This document shows, in pieces, positions 10,691-22,638 of a DNA stretch of 64,000 bases; within the stretch, counting starts at the first letter, position 1, and every line of letters begins with the position of its first letter. The notes under the pieces were generated by a model. The model was not told the DNA's origin and did no database searches. It saw only the letters and a program-made list of their open reading frames with translations. The translations under genes were made by a program, and so were the position numbers. The DNA is from Avena insularis (lineage: Eukaryota; Streptophyta; Magnoliopsida; Poales; Poaceae): the NCBI GenBank assembly GCA_023614405.1, contig CM042694.1, forward strand, positions 94,595,285 through 94,659,284. The letters run 5' to 3'.

Positions 10691-13600
10691 ATGACTCGTG
10701 GAAACCAAGGAGGGAGCAGCTCGTCGCAGGACCCAATGCTGCAGATCTTGCAGAATCTCATCGCAGACCGTGAAGCAAGCAGGGCCGAGCGTCAAGCCAA
10801 CTTAGAAACATTGCAGCAGATCGCCCAAATGGCGCTCAACAACCAAGGACATGGAAACCAGGATCACCATGGATCTAAACTCAAAAAAATTCAGAACACC
10901 AATCCCCCAATCTTCAACCAATCTGAAAACCCATTAGATGCTGATGACTGGTTACAGACCATGGAAAACAACCTCGAAGTTGCAGGAGTTGAGGAGAATG
11001 AGAAAGTTCTCTTCGCCACCCACTATCTGGAGGGAGATGCAAGAGCTTGGTGGAATAGCATTCGCAACATGAACCATGGCCAGGTGATGACCTGGGAAGC
11101 ATTCAAGGTCAAGTTCAGCCGCACCCACGTGCCACAAGGTCTTGTCAATAGGATGAGAGATGAATTCCGTGAATTGAAGCAAGGAAGATTGACTGTAGTA
11201 GAGTACCATGACAAATTCTTGTCACTTGCCAGATATGCACCGGATGAGATCAACACAGAGGCCAAGAAGAAAGAGAGATTCTTAAACGGACTGCATGATG
11301 AGATGCGCATCCTCGCCAACATCTGTTTCCGGGATCTTGAAGAGCTAGTTGACTCGCCATTCAGATGGAAGGAAGATTAACCAGCAAACGACAACCGCAA
11401 GCGTCGTATGATGCAATGATCTGGATCCAAGAGTCACCGGTACCGCCCTAACCCCTCACCAGGATATGCACCAAGGAACAACCGACCCCCAAATTCTCGC
11501 CCAAGCTACCCCAACCGTAGCGGAGGAAATGTGAAGCCCGGAGGAAACAATCACAACTCCGGCAACGCCAACAACTTCAACCGTGCCCCTCCCAAGAGCA
11601 ACAACAACAACACTGCCCCCAGAATTGGCAGCAATGTTGTACCTGTCGCAGTCAAGGACAAGTCCCAGATCACTTGTTTTGAGTGTGGAGTGAAGGGTCA
11701 CTACTCCAATGAGTGTCCCAAGAAGACTGCCGCCAATGCCCCTGTGAATGCCCCAGCTCAGCAGCAGCGTCGTGTTCAACCAGGAAGGAGATTTGCCCCA
11801 GGGAACCTGCACAACCGCAACGGTCGTCTCTTCCACATGAACGTAGAAGAAGCCCAGGAAGCACCAGATGTCGTGCTGGGTATGTTTTCTGTCAACTCAG
11901 TTTTAGCAAGAGTATTGTTTGATTCTGGAGCATCGCATTCATTTGTCACCGAAGAATTTGTATGCACTAGTAAGATTCGTCCAACCAACCTGAAGCATGT
12001 CATGATAGTTCAAATCCCTGGTTCAACTACAAAAGCTAGAAAAATTTGCAAAGCTGTACCTATCAGAATACATGGGATAGATTTTTATGCCAACCTAATT
12101 GTACTTGGAACCAAAGGTTTGGAAGTAGTACTAGGTATGGACTGGATGTCAAGGCATAAAGGACTGATAGACTGTGCTAAGAAAGCCATCACCATGACCA
12201 GTAGTTCTGGAGTAACAGTAGAACATATCTCTGAAACCTTACCCCGTCAATTCAAATGCAACAAAAGTGTAGCCATGTCTACCATTGACCAAGTCAGAGT
12301 AGTCTGTGAATACCCTGACGTATTCCCAAATGAATTGCCAGGTATGCCCCCGGATAGGGATATAGAGTTCATTATCGAACTAATCCCTGGAACCGGACCT
12401 ATAGCCCAGAGACCCTATACCATGAACCCCTCAGAGTTAGTAGAACTGAAGAAGCAGTTGGATGCCATGTTAGCAACCGGCTTGATTCAACCAAGTGCAT
12501 CACCATGGAGATCACCAGTGTTATTCGTCGACAAGAAAGATGGAGGCAACCGTCTGTGTACAGACTACAGAAAGTTGAATGATGTCACCATCAAGAACAA
12601 GTACCCCTTGCCAAAGATAGAGGATCTATTTGATCAGTTGACTGGAGCTCAGGTATTCTCAAAGATTGATCTTAGGACTGGTTATCACCAACTTAAGATT
12701 CGTGCAACGGATATTCCGAAGACCGCCTTTACTACTCGCTATGGTTTATACGAGTATACGGTTATGTCTTTTGGATTAACCAATGCCCCTACTTATTTCA
12801 TGAATCTCATGAATAATATCTTTATGAATTTCCTAGATAAGTTTTTAGTTGTATTTATCGATGACATCCTTATCTACTCCAAGTCAGAAGAAGATCATGA
12901 GCAGCATCTGAGAATCATCCTAGAAACCCTGAGAGAGCATCAGTTATATGCCAAGTTCAGCAAGTGTGAGTTTTGGCTGAAAGAAGTAGGATTTCTAGGA
13001 CATATTGTGTCTGCCGGAGGAGTCTCTATTCATCCCACCAAGATCAAAGATGTCGAAGAATGGGAAGCCCCAACCAATCAAACCCAAGTTCGTTCATTTC
13101 TCGGATTAGCGGGATATTACCGCAAGTTCGTAGAAGGATTCTCGAGCATAGCCCGACCAATGACCCAATTGCTAAAGAAGGACAAGAAGTTTGAATGGAC
13201 AGACAAGTGTGAAGCCAGTTTCCAGGAGCTGAAGAAGAGATTGATATCAGCCCCAATTTTGATCATGCCCGACATCAAGAAGCCGTTTGATGTGTATTGT
13301 GATGCATCCAAGATTGGTCTAGGATGTGTATTGATTCAGGAAGGCAAAGTCATTGCGTATTTGTCTCGACAACTGAAGCAGCATGAGCAGAACTATCCGA
13401 CCCATGATCTTGAGCTAGCAGCCGTGGTTCTAGCATTGAAGACATGGCGTCATTATTTGATGGGTAATCGTTGTGAGATTTACTCGGACCATAAGAGCTT
13501 GAAGTATATCTTCACCCAGAAGGAGTTGAATATGAGGCAAAGAAGATGGATGGAGTTAATCAAGGATTATGACCTTGACATTCACTATCACCCCGGCAAA

Positions 13601-15196
13601 GCCAATGTGGTAGCGGATGCTCTTAGCAGATTGCCGTATAGGCTAAGCACCATGATCAAAGAGAAGCAACCAAGTTTGTATGAGGAGTTGGAGCAGTTCA
13701 AGACTGAGTTAGTTAGCAAAGGATTCCTAGCTAGCATTGAACTTCAACCCACGTTGATTAGCCAAATCAAGGAAGCCCAGAAGGGAAATGAAAGTATCGA
13801 CAGAATCAAACGTCGTATTGGTACAGGCAAAGTACCTGGATTCACCGAAGACGAAGAAGGTGTACTGTGGTACAAGGGACGTATCTGTGTGCCAGCAGAT
13901 TCGGAACTGAAGGAAATTATCATGAAGGAAGCTCATGATACTATTTATTCTATCCACCCCGGAGGAACAAAGATGTATCAAGATTTAAAAGAGCAATTTT
14001 GGTGGCACAGGATGAAGAGAGAGATCGAAAGCTACATCGCCAAATGTGACATCTGTCAAAGAGTCAAAGCAGAGCATCAGAGACCTGCAGGACTATTGCA
14101 ACCATTGCAGATTCCGGAATGGAAATGGGATTCCGTCGGAATGGACTTTATCATCGGTTTACCTACTTCTAGTAGGGTAAATGACTCAATCTGGGTCATA
14201 GTTGATAGACTATCCAAGGTAGCCCACTTCATACCAGTCAAGACAACCTACCAGAGTGCAAAACTAGCAGAGCTGTACATTGCTAGGATTGTTAGTCTGC
14301 ATGGAACCCCCAAGACCATCGTATCAGATCGAGGAACCCAGTTTACTTCAAGATTTTGGCAGAAAGTTCAGGAAGGATTAGGAACCAAGTTGAACTTCAG
14401 CACCGCGTATCACCCGCAAATAGATGGGCCGGAGAGAGTCAACCAGATCTTGGAGGATATGCTTAGAGCTTGTGTGTTGGAATACGGATCAAAATGGGAA
14501 GGCGCACCGCCCTTCACAGAATTCTCATATAACAACAGTTATCAAGCTAGTTTGCAGATGGCACCATTTGAATTCCTATACGGAAGAAAGTGTCGTACCC
14601 CTTTGAATTGGTCGCAAGTAGGAGAGAGTCAGATCTTTGGACCCGACATTCTCTAAGAAGCAGAAGAGAAAGTTCACAAAGTTCGTGAGCACCTCAAGAC
14701 CGCCCAATCCAGACAGAAGAGTTATGCTGACAAGAGAAGGAGAGACCTGACTTTCAATGTCGGAGATTTCGTATATCTCAAGGTTTCACCATTGAAGGGA
14801 ACCCAATGCTTTAGTCTGAAGGGAAAGTTAGCTCCCAGATATATCGGACCTTTCAAGATTCTGAACCATCAAGGAGAAGTATCGTATCAGCTGGAATTGC
14901 CTGAAGAGATGTCAGCCATCCACAATGTGTTCCATATCTCGTTACTTCGCAAATGCTTGGAAGTTCCTGAGAAGACTAAAGTTTTCAAGAATATCGATCA
15001 CAGAGCAGTGGAAATCAACAATGACCTGACCTATCGGGAAGTACCCATCCGTATCTTAGAAGAAGCCTACAGAACCACCAGGACCAGGAGTATCAAGTTT
15101 CTCAAGATTCAGTGGAGCAACCATACTGAGGAGGAAGCTACTTGGGAGCGCGAGGATTACATTAGGACAGAGTTCCCAGATCTCTTTAGTTCCTAG
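10691..15196 (+). pseudogene. Chromovirus gag-pol polyprotein with chromodomain, three in-frame stops
   Basis: A single reading frame from ATG 10691 to TAG 15196, interrupted by stops at 11378-11380, 11417-11419 and 14654-14656. Order: retrotransposon gag domain (about 10900-11300), CCHC knuckle [14 protein letters not shown] (near 11676), aspartic protease with DSGASHS (near 11920), reverse transcriptase with FIDD (near 12853), RNase H ([15 protein letters not shown] near 13290), HHCC integrase zinc finger (13960-14065), integrase core ([15 protein letters not shown], then the third acidic residue near 14433), and a C-terminal chromodomain (about 15050-15180) that in this lineage targets chromatin. 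The segment before the third acidic residue reads [12 protein letters not shown], one residue shorter than the usual motif. There is no frameshift between gag and pol, as is normal in this lineage. Confidence 0.92.
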
Positions 15197-15230
15197 TTTT
15201 CTTTGTAAATCTCAGGACGAGATTTTGTTT

Positions 15231-15242
15231 AAGGGGGGAAGG
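15231..15242 (+). other. Polypurine tract of the chromovirus
   Basis: AAGGGGGGAAGG lies directly before the right LTR and is where plus-strand DNA synthesis is primed. Confidence 0.8.
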
Positions 15243-15244
15243 TT

Positions 15245-18200
15245 TGTAACATCCCAAAACTTCAATCTAAGCTTATCAAGATCAAATCATCCAAAATTGG
15301 GGTTAACAAAGACTTTTCCAAATTTAAAATGAAAGCATTCATACATGTGTGCATTTAAAATAGGAGTTGTTTGAATTGCCATGATTTATTGATCCAATGC
15401 TTGTAAAATGTTTCTTAGGTGATTTAAACATCATCTACATCATTCCCAAACTTTTCCTAAAGAAAATCAACTCAAAAAGAATTAAAATGAAAGAATGGTC
15501 ATTTTGACAAATTTAACTCTCATACCTACTTTGGCTATTCCTAGTACTCAATTCTTAACAGAAATAATTCTTGATCTTTGCACCCCTTGCTAGTACACAT
15601 AATGAGGTACCAAGGCCCACCTTTTGATCTACTAAAAACATTCTGTAAACTATTTTAAATGACAGTTTAAAATTGAATCTAATGCATATGCATAGATCAC
15701 CCCTATTTCAAAAACCATCTAATTGAGCACCATTTTCAAAACCCTTGCAACCAGAGACTACCTAGCACTAGTGGAGATCACCCAAAAAATTTGAACTCAA
15801 AATTCAAAACTTTTTCTCTTGTGGCCATTTCATCAAACACTTGGCAGGCAGAATCACACCTCTAATCCTAGCTCACTATTTTGAACAGAGTTTTGCCCCC
15901 ATTTGATCTCCATTTAATCTCTATGTCCCCCTCTGATCAAACCATGCCATTTGCAACCCATCCCCTACACCCTAGTGGCAAGGCAATGCCATGCCGAGCA
16001 CCACCCTGGCCGGCCAAACTTGCCCCGCTGCAGCAGACCACCTCCTCGTTCCTCTCCATGTCTAGGAGGTAGCCAGCACCGCACCGCCCCTCTCTGTCCC
16101 TTGCCCGAGCCAAGAGCAGCCATGGACCACAGAGAAGAACCCGCGCCTAGTGCCACCGAACCATGCCGACGCCACAGAAGCGCCTGTCCCCTTGCACCGA
16201 CCGCCTTCGGCACCAGCCCGCGCCCACCGCTCCGCCTCGACACGAGAACACCCAGACATCTCCGTTCACGCCTAAAGCCCCAGCCACACCGCCGTGGACA
16301 CCGCCGATTCGGCCGCGCAGAGCGCCACCTCGCCCCGACCGCATGCCACCGCCCCTACGGCCACATTGAAGCACTAGAGCACCGCCAGGGAACCACACAC
16401 CAATCACAATCCCCAGCCATGCCGCTAGCTCGCCGTAGCCATGTCGCCACCGTCGACCGCCCATCCCGCTCGGTCTCACTGTCGAGCCTATAAAAGGAGC
16501 CCTCCCCAGCACCAAAGACTCACACCATTCCACTCCCCTCACCTCTCTGAACCTTGCCCACCTCTCTTGAGCCAAGGAGCAGGTTCACGGAATTGGAGCC
16601 GAGCCCGCCTAGAGAAGAAGGGTGCGTTGATTCCGCCACCCCAAGCTCCACCATGACCACGCCTCGCCGCTGCCTTCCACTTCGTTCGCCAAGACGCCGA
16701 CCGCTGGAGTCCTGGTACACCCCAAGAGACCCCACCGAGCCGCTAGGATTCGAGTGCCGACGACTGTTCGTCGACGACACCTCACCAGAGATCTAGCCTC
16801 TAATCAAGACGGCTACAAGGTACCGTTTCGCGTTTAGGTGCCGCTGACAAGTGGACACCTCCTGTCAGCTGAGCCCCGCGGTCCGTAGCGCCACTGGGTC
16901 GGCCCATTTCTTTTCCCGCGCAAGCCCGTAGATTCAAATCTAGATTTTTCTTTTTAGTTAGAATATAGTTTCTGTCCAGTGTTTCAAAATTCCATTCTGA
17001 GAGTTTGACAAATCCAAATTACATGAAACTAATTTTGTCTGAAAGGTATTTAAATGCTATATCCAAGCCCGTTGGATTTAATTCAATTAGAGTGATAGAT
17101 TTCTCCTAATAAAAATAAGAAGACAGAAGCTTTTGCAACTTGAAACATTTTTATAAAATCAACCAAGTTAGCTTTTGAGTTGATTCCAACTCTCAAAAAT
17201 CACATTTCATCATATCTATCCAAATATGTAATAATATTAAGGTTTACAGGCAGTGACTTTGGACTAGTACCAAAATAATGCTATATAGGCATTTCTAGTC
17301 ACTTTAAATCATTAAATAATAAACTTAAACCAAAGTAATATTGATCCAACCTTTAAATCTCATTCCCACATGTTAGAATATGTGGTGAGGACATGTGTTC
17401 ACATGATCCCATATTTTGGTGGTGAATATTAAATTGTAGTTAATTTTTCAATGAGTAGAAATTACTTTTCCAAAATAAAAAGGTTGAAACTATTGAATTA
17501 AACTTGTGATGTTTGGGATGATAATAGATCATCAATTGTGTGGTTTACAATACTACTTAGCCTAGTTAAGTATTGTTTGGTGATTGTGCACTCCCTATGT
17601 ATTTCTAGACGATAGTACCGAACAAACCTTTGAGGAGGAGGAGTTCTACCAAGAAGAAGAAGAAGAAGAAGAAGAAAACTTCAACCACTGCACCAACCAA
17701 GGCAAGCTATTAGTGGCAAGCTAACCCTTGCAAAACATGCTTTATTAAACTATTGATAGCAAGCTAGAATAAAACTAGATGGTTTAGTAAAGATGCTTTA
17801 AGCATACTTTGATCACACCCCTTTAACTATTAGTACCCCAAGTCTTATTGACAAGTTTTACCTCCCTTAGTTTACACAAAGTTCTTTAATTAATTTTGAA
17901 GGTAGCATAAAGAGTATAAAACTTGACCTACTTAGAAACCTTTAGATGTCATTCTATGGCATGAGATTGATCCCATCTTTCCACCTTAGTGAACACTCTT
18001 AACTTAGTATTTTAGAGTAGCTCAAAAGCTTGAGTCACTTTAGATGGGAACACTTGGTGAAAATGAGTTATGAAAACCTTGGAATGATGAGTCATTCTAT
18101 TGAGATGTTTTGACATGTGTTGAAAAACACAATTGGTTTATGATGATGAAAATGATGAGCATGAGCCTTAACCCTTTTATAAAACTGATGGTTGGATTCG

Positions 18201-19155
18201 GATGCGATACTATTCCAAATTTACCGTACAACCACATTACCTGAATTGGGTAAGGCTTAGCTGGAAATTTATATGCATTAGTATTAGTTCCCTCACGGGA
18301 GAGGTATGAGCTGAGGCTACCTCTCAATGATGTCCACCTATGCAGTGCCCAAGATGACTGATGGTCATGGTTGGGAGGCCATGCTCATAGGAGAGGTGCT
18401 TGTACTAGGGTGTGTAAAGGGAAGGTTATGTTTGATTATCTGCATACTAAGTATGATGATTCAGGTTATCCTCGATGATGTATCGAATCTTGTGGTGAAA
18501 GTGTACCACCTCTGCAGAGTGTCAAACTATTGAATAGCAGCGTCCATGATTATGGACGATTGGAATGGCCATACTATTTCGTTGTCAGATGTTTTCTAAA
18601 TAACTTGAAATGAATGATGACCTTTGACTTGACCACAACAGGGTTGTGTTAATGAAAGTTAACTTCCCAACTAAGTGATTCTAGAACTTTACTTTATCTT
18701 TTCTTGCTTCAGAACTCAGCTTAGGTTTCAAACTTAACTTGATAGTTATTCTTTAATTTTAGCACTTTAACTTAGAATTACAATCCTTGTTAGTAGTAGT
18801 TTGCGAGTACTTAAAGAGTACTCATGGCTTTTGTCCCTGGCTATTATCATGGCCAGACTATGAAGGAGATTATCAAGATGATGGTCAGCAGGACGGCTAT
18901 GATAACTAGGGCTATCTCGCCACAAGATTACTGTGCCCTGAAGATGGACCCCACCGCTACGCTTTCGTTTATTTCCGCTGCTTGTTGTATTAAAGACTGG
19001 ATGATGAGATCCGTATTTGTGTAAAACCTTATGTATGGTTTGTAATGGATGATGTACTGTGATATCCAATCCGTTATGTCTCGCAAAAATGGTAATCCTG
19101 GGATTGCAAGGTATGGCATAGCGGGCATCTGGGATTAAAAATCCGGGTGTTGACA
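15245..19155 (+). repeat. Right LTR of the chromovirus (3911 bp)
   Basis: Same start and end as the left LTR. Differences are concentrated in the GC-rich zone (about 16170-16780), where this copy has several short deletions, and in the GAA microsatellite (about 17650-17676), which is longer here. The rest matches closely by eye. Confidence 0.93.
16489..16495 (+). promoter_or_regulatory. Probable TATA box of the right chromovirus LTR
   Basis: TATAAAAGGAGCCC in the same context as at 6737. Confidence 0.55.
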
Positions 19156-19927
19156 GGCACCCCTTTATATAGGGAGAGGGGGTGTACCCTCCCCTTTAGG
19201 TTTCCCATGTGGGACTAAACAAGGGAGAGAGGGGGAGGCGCATGGGCCTCATGGGCCAGCCGGCCAGGGGTGGGCCCCACCCTACGCACATCCTTAGGCT
19301 GGCCGGGCGGGCCCCCTTGAGGCGCCTGGGCCTTGGCCCTTTGGCCCTTGGCCCTTCCCTCCTCTGGTTTTCCCTCATGGGCCTTTATTCACTAGGAAGT
19401 TTGGCCCATTAGTGGAATACCCCTTCAAATAAGATTTTAATATTATATTTAATATTAATTACATTAATTAATATGTAAATACATATTACAAAATCCTTCT
19501 TGACCCGAAACACCTTTCGGTTCCCTTTCGATTTCCTCCAAACGACTTTGGATCTTTCCCGGAATGATTCCGGTCCTTTATTCTTTCTCCGAACAACTTC
19601 GGATCTCTCTGCAGAACGATTCCGGATTTCTCTTTCTCTACTGTGATTCCGTCTTACGAATGATCTCTCTCATCGTATCCTTAAGTGTATCCTCTCACGG
19701 CTCGGGAATACTCTAGACATGATCTAAATCAATGATCAACAGAGGGACCAGGGATATCCATGTGACCCCTATGCATTCCTGATGACAATATCGTTTGAAC
19801 CGCTAAATGTAGCATCCTTGTCCTTTTGTTTATCGATACGACTTGTCCGAGATCCGATCATTGGTATCCCATATCTTATTCAATCTCGTTCACAACAAGT
19901 TCTGTTTTCTTGTTACCTTGATATTAC

Positions 19928-21574
19928 TGAAGGAAATATGCCCTGAGAGGCAATAATAAAGTTGTTATTATGTATTCCTTATATATGATAGATGTTTATT
20001 TTACATGCTATAATTGTATTGATAGGAAACATCAATACATGTGTGTTTAATAAACAAAAAGGGTTCCTAGTCATGCCTCTCTTATAGACTAGCATGTTGA
20101 TTAACAAGATGATCAAGGTTTCCTGATCATGGACATTGGATGTTGTTAACAACAAGGTCACACCATTGGTGGAATGATGTGATGAACATTCATCTGAAGT
20201 ATAGCATTACGATCAAGTCATTGTGTTTATATTGCTATAACATCATACGAAGTAATCTTTATCCTTAGACCATGAGATCATGTTAATTGCTAACACCAGA
20301 AGAGTATCTTGATAACATCAAACGTCACACCGTAACAGGGTGACTATAAAGACGGGTTCAAGCATACTGAAGGTGTTATGTTGAGGCTCATGGATCAAGA
20401 GTGGAATTTGTCAATCTAGATGACGGATAGATATACTCTGGGCCCTCTCGGTGATATCACATTAGGATAGCTTGCAAGCAAGTGATGTGATCACTAGAAT
20501 GTTATATCACGAACGAGAAAAGAGTGCATGTCGAACGAGATCAAACTAGGTATGGAGATACCGATGATCGAATCTCGGACATGTAATATATCGAGAGACA
20601 AAGGGATTTAGTTGCAAGCGTTAAAGGTTCTCACGATCACAGGAGTCGTTGTTGAATGTGTAGGAGTCAATACGGATCTCAGTCAGCTGATTATTGATCG
20701 GAGAAGGGTCTCGATCATGTCTGCATTATTCATGAACCGTAGGGTGGCACACTTAAGAGTTACGGACACCATTTTGGAGCACATATGTTTGCATAAAGAA
20801 TTGCAAAGCGCAGGAATTGTTTCAATAGAAACCGGAAATTGTTTCGGGTGAAATTGCAGAAGGTGGTTCTGCATGTGATATTGAAATATTGCAAGGGGAT
20901 ATATGTGAATGTTTGTTAATTAAAGTAATTATCAAAATTCTGAATAAATTTAATAAAAGAGTTTTTATTAAATGAGAGAGCATTAAATTTGGAGAAACTT
21001 AATGCATTTAAAGTGGAGACTTTAAAAGGGAATGTGAAGAGGCATTTTAATGTGGAGGAGTTACCACCACATGAATGGGGGAGGTGAGGGGTCACCCCCC
21101 CCATGCGCCGGCCATGGAGAGAGGGGGAACCCCCCTCCTCCTATAAAAGGCCACCCATTCCCTCCTTCATCCTCACACCTCCTTGTGAAGGATCTCTCTC
21201 CCCCTCTAGAATTATTCCCCCATGGTCTCGGATTAGCGAGATACATGTTCCCGGTGGCATTTCGTCTGGAAGGAGTTGCTGCTTCCACTGGATCGCTGGA
21301 GCGAGGAGGTGGAGGTTGTCCGGTGGCTTGAACGCGTGTGCGAGTGCGGATGCCCTGCTGAGTTGCGGCGCTCGGACTTCCTCACGATCTTGAGATCGGC
21401 AAGTGTACAACTACATCAACCACGAGTTCCTACTCGTTAACAAAGCTCGTTGTCTTCGAGGGTAAGTTCTCCATGGATGTATGTCCACCCATTTGCTTTG
21501 TACCTAGTAGATAGATCTTGGCGTGTAGTTCACACCGTAGGAAAATTTTTGTTTTCTATGTTGCGGACCCAACA
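19928..21574 (+). repeat. Left LTR of the copia element (1647 bp)
   Basis: It starts TGAAGGAAATATGCCC and ends GCGGACCCAACA. A TATAAAAGG box lies at 21142, followed by a short leader and a region rich in CT. Confidence 0.9.
21142..21148 (+). promoter_or_regulatory. Probable TATA box of the left copia LTR
   Basis: CCTATAAAAGGCCACCC, conserved in the right LTR at 27839. Confidence 0.6.
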
Positions 21575-21575
21575 G

Positions 21576-21588
21576 TGGTATCAGAGCC
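21576..21588 (+). other. Primer-binding site of the copia element
   Basis: TGGTATCAGAGCC begins two bases after the left LTR and matches the initiator Met tRNA complement. Confidence 0.85.
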
Positions 21589-22638
21589 TGATCTATGCGT
21601 AGGTGCTTTGCACGGGTAGTACACATATGTTTATATGTGGGCAATGATGATCATGTTATTGCATCTTCTATGTACTTTGGATATTGGTGGCATAGTGGGA
21701 TGAAGCGGCCCGGACCAACCTTACATGTCATCGTACATGAGACCGGTTCCACGACTGACATGCAACTTGTTTTGCATAAGTGGCTGGCGGGTGTCTGTCT
21801 CTCCTACTATAGTCAATATCTGATTTACAACGAGTTGCTAATAACTTGGTTATCCTCGTTATGGTTCATGTTCGTAGGTTAGACAGGTTCTATCTCCTAA
21901 AGCCCTAAGCCACATAAAACTTGCAATTGATAAATTAGAGGCGTCTAGTTTAGATCGTTGCTGGGCTAGTGTTTTGATATGGTATTGTTGTAAGTAGATG
22001 TATAATAGATACTCTTACAACTCACTTAATGTGTAAGTTCCATAGACCTTGGCCTTACACACAAAGGAATGATAGAGATCATACCACGATGCAAATGATA
22101 GAGATCAAATGCATGGACCATATCACCTCACTTCACACATTAGATGTTAGCATCTTATATTGCTAGTTTGGCGTGTTTGGTAGCATTATAAGATGATCTC
22201 TCATTTAGATATCAAGATAAAATGTGTTCTTCCTTAAGTATGCACTGTTTTGTGGCTCGTGTTTTCAGGCATCACGTGATGATCGGGTGTTTTCAACTCT
22301 AAACTTTCATACAACGGGTGTAAGACAGTTTTACACACGCAAATACTAAGGTTCTTACTTGACGAGCCTAGCATGTACAGACATGGCCTCGGAACATGGA
22401 CCGAAAGGTTAAGCATGAGTCATATAGTTGATATGATGCCCATATAGATGCTCGCCTTTGAAGCTGAAGCTACCGACTCACGTGATGATCGGACTTGGTG
22501 TAGTGGATTTGGTTCATGTAATCACCAAAAGGACACGAGGGATGTCGTTTTTGAGTGGGAGTTCATTAGTAATTTGGATTAGTTGAACTCAATCTATCAT
22601 AAACTTAGTCTAAATATACTTTACAAATTCTGTTGTAG

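Larger units (their letters stand above)
5477..19155 (+). mobile_element. Ty3/gypsy chromovirus (Tekay-like) with complete LTRs and TSD
   Basis: A full-length element in plus orientation. Order: LTR, Met-type primer-binding site, extra ORF, gag-pol polyprotein with terminal chromodomain, polypurine tract, LTR. The TSD GGCAC is seen at 5472-5476 and 19156-19160. Integrase after RNase H, plus the chromodomain, places it in the chromoviruses. The very long LTRs, Met primer and extra ORF before gag resemble what I recall of rice RIRE3/RIRE8. Several in-frame stops make this copy non-autonomous. Confidence 0.93.
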
